Part shown: in pieces, positions 1-6,287 of the stretch
How positions within the stretch are numbered: position 1 is the first letter of the stretch
Layout: each line of letters begins with the position of its first letter
Source: Parcubacteria group bacterium
Lineage (GTDB): Bacteria > Patescibacteriota > Minisyncoccia > Minisyncoccales > JAGUVE01
Assembly (NCBI GenBank): GCA_020063075.1
Contig: JAGUVE010000042.1
Coordinates: 1 to 7,136 of the forward strand
Length of the DNA: 7,136 nucleotides
Direction: 5' to 3'
Program-made: the position numbers and the translations under genes
The notes under the pieces: generated by a model
What the model saw: only the letters and a program-made list of their open reading frames with translations
What the model was told of the DNA's origin: nothing
The model's database searches: none

Positions 1-68
1 CTTTTTGCATATTATATTTGTATTTATAATTGCTTGCTCCAACCTTTCATTTTTATTATATCACAAAA

Positions 69-89
69 GCCCGAGGAGAACCCTCGGGC
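69..89 (-). terminator. GC-rich hairpin, terminator-like on the minus strand
   Basis: Perfect 8-bp inverted repeat GCCCGAGG (69-76) / CCTCGGGC (82-89) with a 5-nt loop. Read on the minus strand the stem is followed by TTTT, as in an intrinsic terminator. Read on the plus strand it is followed by AAGAAA, so there is no U-tract. No minus-strand gene lies upstream of it in this window, so it is either a decayed bidirectional terminator for a plus-strand gene left of the window or a structural element ahead of the next promoter. Confidence 0.4.
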
Positions 90-129
90 AAGAAATCGGC
101 CTCTTTAAATTCCTCGCAAAAATATTATA

Positions 130-138
130 TGGTATAAT
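130..138 (+). promoter_or_regulatory. Extended -10 promoter for the surface protein gene
   Basis: TGG followed by TATAAT (133-138) gives a perfect -10 hexamer with the extended TGn motif. No good -35 is present at 16-18 bp (110-115 reads TTCCTC), which fits an extended -10 promoter. Transcription would start near 145, giving a leader of about 35 nt. That leader has no Shine-Dalgarno at normal spacing; the only purine-rich stretch, AGGAAAGG, is about 30 nt before the ATG. Confidence 0.55.
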
Positions 139-159
139 AAAGGAAAGGCGGATTATTAT

Positions 160-170
160 AACTAACTTTA
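160..170 (+). promoter_or_regulatory. Shared 11-mer leader motif AACTAACTTTA, copy 1
   Basis: AACTAACTTTA lies 9 nt before the ATG at 180. The identical 11-mer occurs on the minus strand 5 nt before the cold-shock protein ATG. It lies where a ribosome-binding site would be but does not resemble AGGAGG. Its function is unknown. Confidence 0.35.
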
Positions 171-179
171 ACACTATAT

Positions 180-2963
180 ATGAAAAAATATATTTCGCTA
201 TTTCCCCTCGCTGTCTTCTTTTTAATCGGCGCTATGGCAACAGTTTTGGCCCAAGAGGAGCCAATAGAAATAGTTTCGGAGGAAACAATAACCATAGCCG
301 ACTTGGGAGCTTCAGAACCCAGGGTTCTCCCGACCAGCCCTCTTTATTTCTTCAAGGAATTAGGAAGAAATTTACAAAGATTTGTCACATTTAACTCAGT
401 TTCCAAGGCCGAGCTGGAGTTGAAATTTACCAATGAAAAAGCCGCGGAATTAAAGAAAATTTCGGAAACCCAGCCTGACAATACCCGGGCCATTCAAAAA
501 GCCGTGGAAAATTACCAGACGACACAGGAGAAACTTCAAAAAAAACTTGAGGGGCTTTCAGAAACTTCCCAAAGCCCGAAGGTGGACGTTCTTTTGGATA
601 ATCTCACGAATAAAGTGGTAAAACACGAAAAATTATTTGATGAAATTATTTTTAAATTCGGAAAAAAAGAAGAAATTTCAAATGCAATCAATAATGCAAA
701 AGCTGGAAGCGAAAACCTCATGGGAGAGGCTTCCCAGAAGGACAACCCGGCTAAGTTCGCTTCTCGGCTTGAAAAAGTCCTGCTTGAAGAAAACGGCGGG
801 GATTTAAAACACGCCAGGTCCGTGGAAATTATTGATAATTTCAGCGCCAAAGCTCCCGAAGAAGTGAAAGAAGCGTTCCAAAGACTGCGAGAAGACTTTT
901 CGGAAAAATTAGAGCGAGACATACAAAACTTGGTGGATAAAGAAGGAGAAAATGCTGTAAAAGAAAAAATCCTCAACACGCCGGGCGACTTTGCCGCAAG
1001 GTCGGTAATTATCGAAGAAATACAAAAAAGAGCCGAAGAACGGCTTTCGGAAGCCCTGAAAAAAGCAATGGGTCATCTTGAAACCGTACTCCGGAAAGAA
1101 ACAGACATTGCCCAAAAAGCAAAAGAACAAATTGAAAGGGCGGAAAAAATTATACAGGAGGCGGAAAAAATTATATCCCAATCCGCAAGCGCAAAAATTT
1201 CCGCGGTCGTATCAACCCTTCTGACAGAAGCCAAAGAACATTTAAATAGCGCCAAAGACGCGATAGTACAAGAGAAATACGGCGAGGCATTCGGCCAGGC
1301 GAGGTCAGCCGAAGTTTTGGTAAGAAACGCCTTGAAATTTTTTGAAAATGACGCGCCGAGAACCGAAAATCTTGAAAGGCAGTTGAAAGAACTGGAAGAA
1401 AAAATTCACAACTACGAAAACCTGATTAAAGAACGGGGGCTTACTCAAGAACAAACTAAAAACGCTTATGAAATTCTTAATAATAACGCCGTTTCTCAGT
1501 TAAGAGACGCCAGAGAAAGTTTAGCGAAAGGAGACGTTGAAAAAACGAAAATGTACATAGATTACATAAGAAAAACTTTTTCAAAACTTTCAGATATTTT
1601 GGAAAGAAAAACAACCTCGGCTGCGGCAGAAACAGAAGCTACAAAAACTCCCGTAGAAACAATACCCCAACCGGCAACCCCTATTACTGTTTCTTGTAAA
1701 GACATCCAGGAAAAAATATTAGAACTTAAAAATTTTCTGGCTTTAGGAAAAATGCCAGAGTCCGACTTTAAAGCAAAATACGATGCCTATCTGCGAGATA
1801 TGATTATCTGTCAGGAGACAAAAAATTCCCGAACTCCGGTCCCGGCAACTCCAACTCTAATTCCAACCCCGGTTTTGCCGCCAACCACTATTTCTCCCAC
1901 CCCCGTTTCTATCATTATCATTTCTCCCCGAAACGGAGAAAATTGGCAAGTGGGTTCTTTCCAAAAAATCAGCTGGGAAAGCAGCGGCATACCTTCAAAC
2001 CATTTAATAATCACCGTTAGATTGAGAGATTCTGCTGGTACAGAGTATAATCTTTTAACCAACACCCCGAACGATGGCTTTGAAGAAATCGCTGTCCCCG
2101 CCTCTCTTTCCGCCGGCTCCTATGCGCTGGAAATAAAAACCATCGTAGGAGGAAGAATTATTCTTACCAAGAGCGCGCCCTTTAATATTATTGTGCCCGC
2201 AGGTTCCGCTCTGCGCGTCGTTTCTCCAAATGGCGGAGAGCAATGGACCATCGGAAATACCTACGCCATAAAATGGGAAAATCAAGGCAATATAAAGAGC
2301 GTTTATGTGGAACTTTACAAGGGCGGCGTTTATTTGTCTGGGCTGGGCGGTCTCGGATTAAACTGGGGAGCGCCGACTTCCTGGACCTGGAACACCATTG
2401 ATACGCCTAATTTTGAGCCGGGCTCCGACTTTAAAATTCGGGTCAAATCCGACAGCGACCCTTCAATTTATGATGAAAGCGATAATTACTTCAGCATTTC
2501 GGCTCCAACGCCTTCTCCTGCCTCCTGTGATGACCTGAAATCTAATTCTGCAACCAATTATTATTTTGAATCATGCAAAAAAGGCGGTTATGATAGGGCC
2601 TGCTTCAATAAATATTACTGGAACTATCAGGGATGCGGAAGGTCTGTTGAGTATGACGGCTGCACGGTTAGCAATATGAATGCGGACAAAAATATCTGGT
2701 GCGATACCGGCCTTGTTTATGCCTGCGCCGATTCCGATAAGAAGGATTATTATGGGCGGGGAACCGTGACCGATGCCGGAAAAAATTATGTTGATTATTG
2801 TGTGGATGGTTCAATTGTCAGGGAATACTATTGTTCTTTCTCCGATTCTCACCCGACAGGGATTGTCGCTGAAGAAAATTACGGCTGCGCCGCCGGCTGC
2901 GAAAATGGCGCCTGCAAAAAGGTGGAGAAAACCCCTGCCGCCGTCCCCGAACAAATTTACTAA
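180..2963 (+). CDS. Large secreted surface protein: DUF5667-like region, coiled coils, two Kre9/KNH-like Ig domains, Cys-rich tail
   Basis: A 927-residue exported protein, probably cell-surface. Residues 1-24 form a signal peptide (KK, hydrophobic core, V-L-A cleavage before Q25). Residues about 48-155 resemble DUF5667 (PTSPLYFFKELGRN followed by a charged helical region), a family I associate with Patescibacteria. Charged heptad-like helices continue to about 475. A Thr/Pro linker (478-505), a short segment with two cysteines (from C506) and a second Pro/Thr linker (about 550-578) follow. Two Ig-like Kre9/KNH domains come next, opening with ISPRNGENWQVG (about 580-672) and VVSPNGGEQWTIG (about 678-775). 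The tail (783-920) has 12 cysteines and a DSDKKDYYGRGTVT motif, suggesting disulfide-stabilised adhesive modules. There is no sortase motif or C-terminal membrane anchor, so attachment is unclear. It stands alone behind its own promoter and ends at the bidirectional terminator. Domain names are recalled from family resemblance; ligand and partner are unknown. Confidence 0.93.
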   Translation: MKKYISLFPLAVFFLIGAMATVLAQEEPIEIVSEETITIADLGASEPRVLPTSPLYFFKELGRNLQRFVTFNSVSKAELELKFTNEKAAELKKISETQPDNTRAIQKAVENYQTTQEKLQKKLEGLSETSQSPKVDVLLDNLTNKVVKHEKLFDEIIFKFGKKEEISNAINNAKAGSENLMGEASQKDNPAKFASRLEKVLLEENGGDLKHARSVEIIDNFSAKAPEEVKEAFQRLREDFSEKLERDIQNLVDKEGENAVKEKILNTPGDFAARSVIIEEIQKRAEERLSEALKKAMGHLETVLRKETDIAQKAKEQIERAEKIIQEAEKIISQSASAKISAVVSTLLTEAKEHLNSAKDAIVQEKYGEAFGQARSAEVLVRNALKFFENDAPRTENLERQLKELEEKIHNYENLIKERGLTQEQTKNAYEILNNNAVSQLRDARESLAKGDVEKTKMYIDYIRKTFSKLSDILERKTTSAAAETEATKTPVETIPQPATPITVSCKDIQEKILELKNFLALGKMPESDFKAKYDAYLRDMIICQETKNSRTPVPATPTLIPTPVLPPTTISPTPVSIIIISPRNGENWQVGSFQKISWESSGIPSNHLIITVRLRDSAGTEYNLLTNTPNDGFEEIAVPASLSAGSYALEIKTIVGGRIILTKSAPFNIIVPAGSALRVVSPNGGEQWTIGNTYAIKWENQGNIKSVYVELYKGGVYLSGLGGLGLNWGAPTSWTWNTIDTPNFEPGSDFKIRVKSDSDPSIYDESDNYFSISAPTPSPASCDDLKSNSATNYYFESCKKGGYDRACFNKYYWNYQGCGRSVEYDGCTVSNMNADKNIWCDTGLVYACADSDKKDYYGRGTVTDAGKNYVDYCVDGSIVREYYCSFSDSHPTGIVAEENYGCAAGCENGACKKVEKTPAAVPEQIY

Positions 2964-3044
2964 ATTCCCGCATTTGATTGTGAGAGAATAAATATAAGGG
3001 TAAATTGCCCCACCCCGCTACTCGCTATTGTTTGAAACAAAAAA

Positions 3045-3065
3045 CTCCCGAGATGGGAGCTTTTT
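3045..3065. terminator. Bidirectional intrinsic terminator between convergent genes
   Basis: Stem CTCCC (3045-3049) / GGGAG (3055-3059) with loop GAGAT. It is followed on the plus strand by CTTTTT and preceded by a run of six A, which gives TTTTTT on the minus strand. It lies 81 bp past the stop of the surface protein gene (+) and 31 bp past the stop of the cold-shock gene (-), so it can end both transcripts. Confidence 0.8.
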
Positions 3066-3095
3066 GTTGAATTTGAATGGTCTATATTTCCATTC

Positions 3096-3293
3096 TTAAA
3101 TACGAGACACGTTTACCGCGTTGGGTCCTTTCGGAGAATCAGCTTTTTCAAAAGAAACCTTATCGCCTACTTTTAATTCTTCGTAGGTTATGCCCTTTAG
3201 CTCATTCTTGTGAAAAAACAAATCTTTTTCCTCCCCTTCAATGGTGATGAATCCGAACCCCTTACCTGTAAGATTTTTAATTATTCCTTCCAT
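3096..3293 (-). CDS. Cold-shock domain protein (CspA family)
   Basis: A 65-residue single cold-shock domain, the usual length of bacterial CspA-type proteins. These are cytoplasmic five-stranded OB-folds that bind single-stranded RNA/DNA and act as RNA chaperones. The RNP1 motif is KGFGFITIE (about residues 11-19) and the RNP2 motif is DLFFH (24-28). The C-terminal half (VGDKVSFEKADSPKGPNAVNVSRI) matches the family ending, where GPxAxNV is nearly invariant. The ATG at 3293 is the only start that gives a full domain. It has no Shine-Dalgarno and is preceded at 5 nt by AACTAACTTTA, shared with the surface protein gene. The gene is monocistronic and ends at the shared terminator. Its long AT-rich upstream region could hold a temperature-responsive leader as in other csp genes, but I cannot demonstrate one. 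Confidence 0.96.
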   Translation of the reverse strand: MEGIIKNLTGKGFGFITIEGEEKDLFFHKNELKGITYEELKVGDKVSFEKADSPKGPNAVNVSRI

Positions 3294-3298
3294 AGTTA

Positions 3299-3309
3299 TA
3301 AAGTTAGTT
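3299..3309 (-). promoter_or_regulatory. Shared 11-mer leader motif AACTAACTTTA, copy 2
   Basis: On the minus strand, AACTAACTTTA followed by TAACT and the csp ATG. It is identical to the 11-mer before the surface protein gene, while the flanking bases differ apart from general AT richness. No Shine-Dalgarno-like sequence lies between the motif and the ATG. Confidence 0.35.
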
Positions 3310-3533
3310 TAATTAATATTTTAAGGTTTTATCCCTAAAGTTTAGTTCCCTGAATAAACTCGACTAAATTTTTATTGGGTAACTATCTTATGTAAATAAG
3401 GTTAACACTTAAACAATAATTAGTCAAGCTAATTAAAATTTGAAACTTGGCTCCCGAATTAAAACCTTCGCAAACTTTTGAAATTATTTTGCCAAATCTG
3501 ATACACAAATCAAAAAAACGAAATCTGACATAA

Positions 3534-3554
3534 CCGCCTCGCTTCGCTCGGCGG
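3534..3554. repeat. Short imperfect GC inverted repeat next to the large hairpin
   Basis: CCGCC (3534-3538) pairs with GGCGG (3550-3554). Inside are two mismatches and a further 2-bp GC/GC pairing. CGCTTCGCTCGG and AACGCTCGG read as short overlapping near-repeats leading into the main hairpin. Together with that hairpin it could terminate the HEPN transcript, but the minus-strand T7 run is about 18 nt farther on, too far for a standard terminator. Confidence 0.4.
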
Positions 3555-3561
3555 AACGCTC

Positions 3562-3608
3562 GGACGGCTCGGCATTCCTCCCCCCAACCCCCTCCTGCCG
3601 AGCCGTCC
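3562..3608. repeat. Hairpin element copy 1 (variable stem, conserved C-rich loop)
   Basis: Perfect 13-bp inverted repeat GGACGGCTCGGCA (3562-3574) / TGCCGAGCCGTCC (3596-3608) around a 21-nt pyrimidine-rich loop that starts TTCCTCCCC and ends ACCCCCTCC. The same loop pattern, with a different stem, recurs at 7062-7102. About 9 bp beyond the right arm lies GCGGGAGAATC (3617-3627), matching GCGGGCGAGTC of the second copy at 9 of 11 positions. On the minus strand the loop is G-rich and contains AGGAGG. It lies in the 3' flank of the HEPN gene, 30 bp after its stop. Confidence 0.75.
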
Positions 3609-3638
3609 TCGTTTGGGCGGGAGAATCTTTTGGTGGCG

Positions 3639-4781
3639 TTATTTTTGAGCCGTATTTTGATTGTCGTCTTTAGGTAAAGGTGGCATTCGGAGTATATTCT
3701 CTGCACTCTTCGACAACTCATTTTCTACTGCTGCTTCAATTTCTTCTTTTGTCGCTACCTTTTTTTCTACCAAAATCTTTTCAATTGCTGTTGTACATGC
3801 ATCTCTGGAAAGACCAAAGGCGGCATTTGGTCCGATTTTTGGGACAACAGTTTTTAGATATTCTTCAAATTTCATAATTTGTCTGTAATCATCTCTTAGT
3901 ATATCCATATCTCGACCTTTTTCCAATAAAAGCTGAATAAGCTGATATATGGCAATAATGGAATCTTTGGTACTTTGATAATTTGTTTCTTTTCTTCCCT
4001 CGTGAACTATTTTATTTCGTTTGGTTATTGTGCCTTTGCACTTCTCCAATAAGTCATCCGGCATTCCGCTTTTGCCTACCAAAAGCCGAACCACAACATT
4101 AAGTCCTTTAGCTACACCAGTTTCTTTGATGAACTCTTTTATTTCCTTCTCTTTGACACCAGCCGCAAACAACTCACCACTTATAAATTTAGAAATTACT
4201 AATTCTAACGCAGTTACACTTTCCAGAATTGCCATTCTAAAATCACCAATATAGCAATAATGTTCTGCATTAAGTATCAATTCTCTCCATAAAGGAATTT
4301 CGTATCCATCTCTTATTGCATTTTCTAACATAGAACTAACACTAGCTATTTTTTGTGGGTTTATTGGTGTAATTCCTCCACCAAAACCAATTGCAAAACT
4401 TGCACGACCATCTTTTTCAACAGAAAAATCCATCAGGTCTGACTCAATAAGATTTACAAGATGAACTGCGGTGTCATCGAAATATCTATATAAAGAAATA
4501 AACTTATTAATAATTCTTAAAGTAAATGTTCTAGCTTCATCAGACATCGACTCAGATAGATCAATGTCTTTTTCGGTTTCAATTTCTATTCGGGAGAATC
4601 CATCAATGCCCCATCTATCATTTAGAAACTCCATATTTTCAGAGGAACTTGTCCGTCTGCTAGGTTCTATCTTTTCTCGAAAGAAACGAATGCGTGTTTG
4701 TGAGTCAATCTGAAAATATCGCTCATCTAATTTATAGAGGCAGAAGGGTAGTTTGGCTTTTATTGTAATTTTGGGGCTCAT
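3639..4781 (-). CDS. HEPN-domain protein (Apea-like), possible ribonuclease
   Basis: A 380-residue soluble protein with no signal peptide or membrane segment. The recognisable part is an Apea-type HEPN domain at about residues 165-290. It has a helix with AEHYCYIGDFRMAILESVTA (172-191) and, about 65 residues on, the R-x4-H motif R255-N-K-I-V-H260, the catalytic signature of HEPN ribonucleases. The N-terminal 160 residues are not recognised. The C-terminal part (about 300-360) is helical and charged, and its end is Pro/Asp/Gln-rich. HEPN proteins serve in toxin-antitoxin, abortive infection, CRISPR and R-M-associated defence, but many are uncharacterised, so nuclease activity is inferred from the motif alone. 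The gene is divergent from the LexA-methyltransferase fusion with 56 bp between ATGs and an overlapping promoter. It has no Shine-Dalgarno. Its body is AT-rich (19 G/C in 60 at 4201-4260) compared with the surface protein gene (29 in 60 at 841-900). Confidence 0.9.
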   Translation of the reverse strand: MSPKITIKAKLPFCLYKLDERYFQIDSQTRIRFFREKIEPSRRTSSSENMEFLNDRWGIDGFSRIEIETEKDIDLSESMSDEARTFTLRIINKFISLYRYFDDTAVHLVNLIESDLMDFSVEKDGRASFAIGFGGGITPINPQKIASVSSMLENAIRDGYEIPLWRELILNAEHYCYIGDFRMAILESVTALELVISKFISGELFAAGVKEKEIKEFIKETGVAKGLNVVVRLLVGKSGMPDDLLEKCKGTITKRNKIVHEGRKETNYQSTKDSIIAIYQLIQLLLEKGRDMDILRDDYRQIMKFEEYLKTVVPKIGPNAAFGLSRDACTTAIEKILVEKKVATKEEIEAAVENELSKSAENILRMPPLPKDDNQNTAQK

Positions 4782-4803
4782 TGAGTTGGGGATAACTTAC
4801 TCT

Positions 4804-4831
4804 TTCACACTTTCGATTTATTTTCTATAAT
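4804..4831 (+). promoter_or_regulatory. Strong promoter giving a leaderless lexA-methyltransferase mRNA
   Basis: TTCACA (4804-4809, 5 of 6 to TTGACA), a 16-bp spacer and a perfect TATAAT (4826-4831). The expected start point, 7 bases after the -10, is 4838, the A of the ATG. The transcript would therefore be leaderless, which agrees with the absence of any Shine-Dalgarno. A weak dyad AGTT-N6-AACT (4784-4797) lies between this promoter and the HEPN start and could be an operator half, but no canonical LexA box (GAAC-N4-GTTC type) is visible. Confidence 0.6.
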
Positions 4832-4855
4832 ATCACTATGGTAACAAAAAGGCAA
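4827..4855 (-). promoter_or_regulatory. Candidate promoter for the HEPN gene
   Basis: On the minus strand, TTGCCT (4850-4855, 4 of 6 to TTGACA), a 17-bp spacer and TATTAT (4827-4832, 5 of 6 to TATAAT). Transcription would start near 4820, leaving a leader of about 39 nt. The -35 lies inside codons 5-6 of the divergent gene, and the -10 overlaps that gene's -10 by five bases, so both promoters could hardly be occupied at once. Confidence 0.4.
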
Positions 4856-6268
4856 AAAGAAGTCCTCGATTTTATAACCGATTATCAAGAGCGGAAAGGA
4901 TATGCCCCCTCTCTTGACGAAATACGTAAGAAATTAAAACTCTCGTCAGTTTCAACGGCTCATTTCCATGTTTCTAAGCTCCGCGATTTAGGACTTTTAT
5001 CCAAAGAAGAAAATAAACCGCGTTCGATTGAAGCATTTGGTCGCGAGACAATGGTAAAAATTCCGCTTTTAGGAACTATTGCTGCAGGCCAACCCATAGA
5101 GGCGATACAAAACAAAGAAATGATCGCTGTTCCCAAAAGTAAAATTCCTTCTTCGTCAGAGGTTTATGCTCTCCGTGTAGTCGGGAGTAGTATGATTGAC
5201 GAAAATATAAACGATGGTGATGTGGTTTTGGTGCGCCAACAAGAAACTGCCGAAAATGGACAAAAGGTGGTGGCTCTCATAAACAATCACGAGGCAACCT
5301 TAAAAAAATTCTATAGAGAAAGGGGGCATATCCGTCTACAACCGGCAAACAAAAATATGGAGCCGCTTATTTTTAGAAATGGGCGGGATGTTTCAATACA
5401 AGGAATTGTACTCGATGTTATTCGCGAAGAAGTAAGATCGCCGATACAGTTTCCCGAATACAAGGAAACTAAAAAATATACCGAAGTGCCACTAAATAAA
5501 ATTATTTGCGGGGACGCAGTAGAGGTAATGCGGACAATGCCATCTGATTCAGTTGATTTAGTTATTACATCCCCACCATATGACGATTTGAGAAACTACA
5601 ATGGATATTCTTTCAATCTTGATGGTATGGCAAAAGGATTGTTTAGAGTTATGAAAAAGGGTGGAGTTGTTGTATGGGTTGTTGGAGATCAAACAATTAA
5701 AGGAGATGAAACAGGGACATCTTTTAGACAAGCTCTATATTTCAAACAAGTGGGTTTTAATCTTTTTGATACAATGATATATCTAAAAACTCCTAGGGGT
5801 GCTGTTGGAAATAACAAGACATATTGGCAGACTTTTGAGTATATGTTTGTGTTCAGCAAAGGAACTCCCAAAACAATAAATCTCTTAAAAGATAGGGAAA
5901 ATGAAGATGAGCGGGATGGTGATAGCGGTACAAAAAGACTCTCTGATGGCTCGTTATTAAAATTAAAAAGAGCCGGATATTCTAAATATGGTAGACGGAC
6001 AAATGTTTGGAAATACCTCATAGGCAAGGGACATTCCGCAACCGATAATATTGCTTACAAACATCCTGCTATATTTCCAGAGAAGTTGGTGCAAGACCAT
6101 ATTACAAGTTGGTCAAATCTTGGCGATGTAGTACTTGATCCAATGTGCGGCAGTGGAACTACATGTAAAATGGCCAAACTTAATAAAAGAGACTTTATAG
6201 GTATTGATGTCTCATCTGAATATTGCAAAATAGCTGAAGAAAGGTTAAAGCAAAAATCCTTATTTTAA
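4838..6268 (+). CDS. LexA repressor-DNA methyltransferase fusion
   Basis: One uninterrupted 476-residue frame. Residues 1-66 are a LexA winged helix (KRQKEVLDFI, GYAPSLDEI, SSVSTAHFHVSKL). Residues about 73-197 are the LexA S24 peptidase: cleavage site A83-G84 in TIAAGQPIEA, nucleophile S118 in GSSM and general base K156 in ATLKKF, nearly the E. coli LexA spacing (A84-G85, S119, K156). A normal LexA ends near residue 200. Here a linker (198-216) leads into a beta-type N4-cytosine/N6-adenine methyltransferase of the N6_N4_Mtase family: motif IV TSPPY (244-248), motif X around HPAIFPEKL (409-417), motif I DPMCGSG (434-440) and GIDVSSEY (455-462). The sensor and catalytic residues are present, so both halves look active. 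Predicted role: promoter binding, RecA-stimulated self-cleavage on DNA damage, and modification of a host DNA site. Base modified and target are unknown. The methyltransferase half samples as AT-rich (20-21 G/C per 60 at 5581-5700), while the LexA half is mixed (21-27 per 60). Confidence 0.93.
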   Translation: MVTKRQKEVLDFITDYQERKGYAPSLDEIRKKLKLSSVSTAHFHVSKLRDLGLLSKEENKPRSIEAFGRETMVKIPLLGTIAAGQPIEAIQNKEMIAVPKSKIPSSSEVYALRVVGSSMIDENINDGDVVLVRQQETAENGQKVVALINNHEATLKKFYRERGHIRLQPANKNMEPLIFRNGRDVSIQGIVLDVIREEVRSPIQFPEYKETKKYTEVPLNKIICGDAVEVMRTMPSDSVDLVITSPPYDDLRNYNGYSFNLDGMAKGLFRVMKKGGVVVWVVGDQTIKGDETGTSFRQALYFKQVGFNLFDTMIYLKTPRGAVGNNKTYWQTFEYMFVFSKGTPKTINLLKDRENEDERDGDSGTKRLSDGSLLKLKRAGYSKYGRRTNVWKYLIGKGHSATDNIAYKHPAIFPEKLVQDHITSWSNLGDVVLDPMCGSGTTCKMAKLNKRDFIGIDVSSEYCKIAEERLKQKSLF

Positions 6269-6287
6269 GAAACTTTTAATTTTTGCT
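6249..6287. repeat. AT-rich inverted repeat spanning two convergent stop codons
   Basis: AGCAAAAAT (6249-6257) and ATTTTTGCT (6279-6287) form a perfect 9-bp inverted repeat with 21 bp between. It covers the end of the methyltransferase gene and two bases of the HNH stop codon. It could act as a weak bidirectional terminator in the 17-bp gap between the genes, but the stem has only two G/C pairs and no standard U-tract. No better terminator is visible here. Confidence 0.3.

Larger units (their letters stand above)
3294..3638. other. Gene-free stretch: csp leader plus GC-rich hairpin cluster
   Basis: I see no credible gene here. About 3294-3530 is AT-rich and must contain the csp promoter and leader. 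A TTGACT on the minus strand (3422-3427) is a possible -35 but has no convincing -10 at 16-18 bp. TAAAAT (3318-3323, minus) is a possible -10 without a good -35. From 3534 the composition changes abruptly to very GC-rich, with two adjacent hairpins listed separately, up to about 3627, just past the stop codon of the HEPN gene. Confidence 0.6.

Noticed and set aside
48..60. Minus-strand TATAAT followed by AAAA and ATG, looking like another leaderless start
   Set aside because: The frame stops after 8 codons and there is no -35; probably chance in AT-rich DNA.
5..394. 129-codon plus-strand frame with a hydrophobic start, overlapping the beginning of the surface protein gene
   Set aside because: It runs through the terminator-like hairpin and the promoter, then lies out of frame over a clear signal peptide and DUF5667-like region. 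No protein family is recognisable.
536..1255. Several minus-strand frames rich in Phe/Ser opposite the coiled-coil part of the surface protein
   Set aside because: They are antisense shadows of Lys/Glu-rich coding sequence (TTT/TTC runs), with no start signals.
3228..3236. TTCCTCCCC, the same 9-mer as in the hairpin loops
   Set aside because: It lies inside the csp coding region (codons for Glu-Gly-Glu-Glu-Lys on the other strand) and has no flanking inverted repeat.
3534..3611. CRISPR array or tRNA-like structure in the GC-rich cluster
   Set aside because: There are no regularly spaced direct repeats and no cloverleaf or CCA end; the structure is explained by two hairpins.
3383..3721. 112-codon minus-strand frame across the GC-rich hairpin and the HEPN gene's end
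   Set aside because: It overlaps the true HEPN reading frame and gains its length from the hairpin repeat; composition is not protein-like.
4777..4785. Small palindrome CTCATTGAG over the HEPN start codon as a LexA operator
   Set aside because: Only four base pairs, partly fixed by coding sequence, and unlike known LexA boxes.
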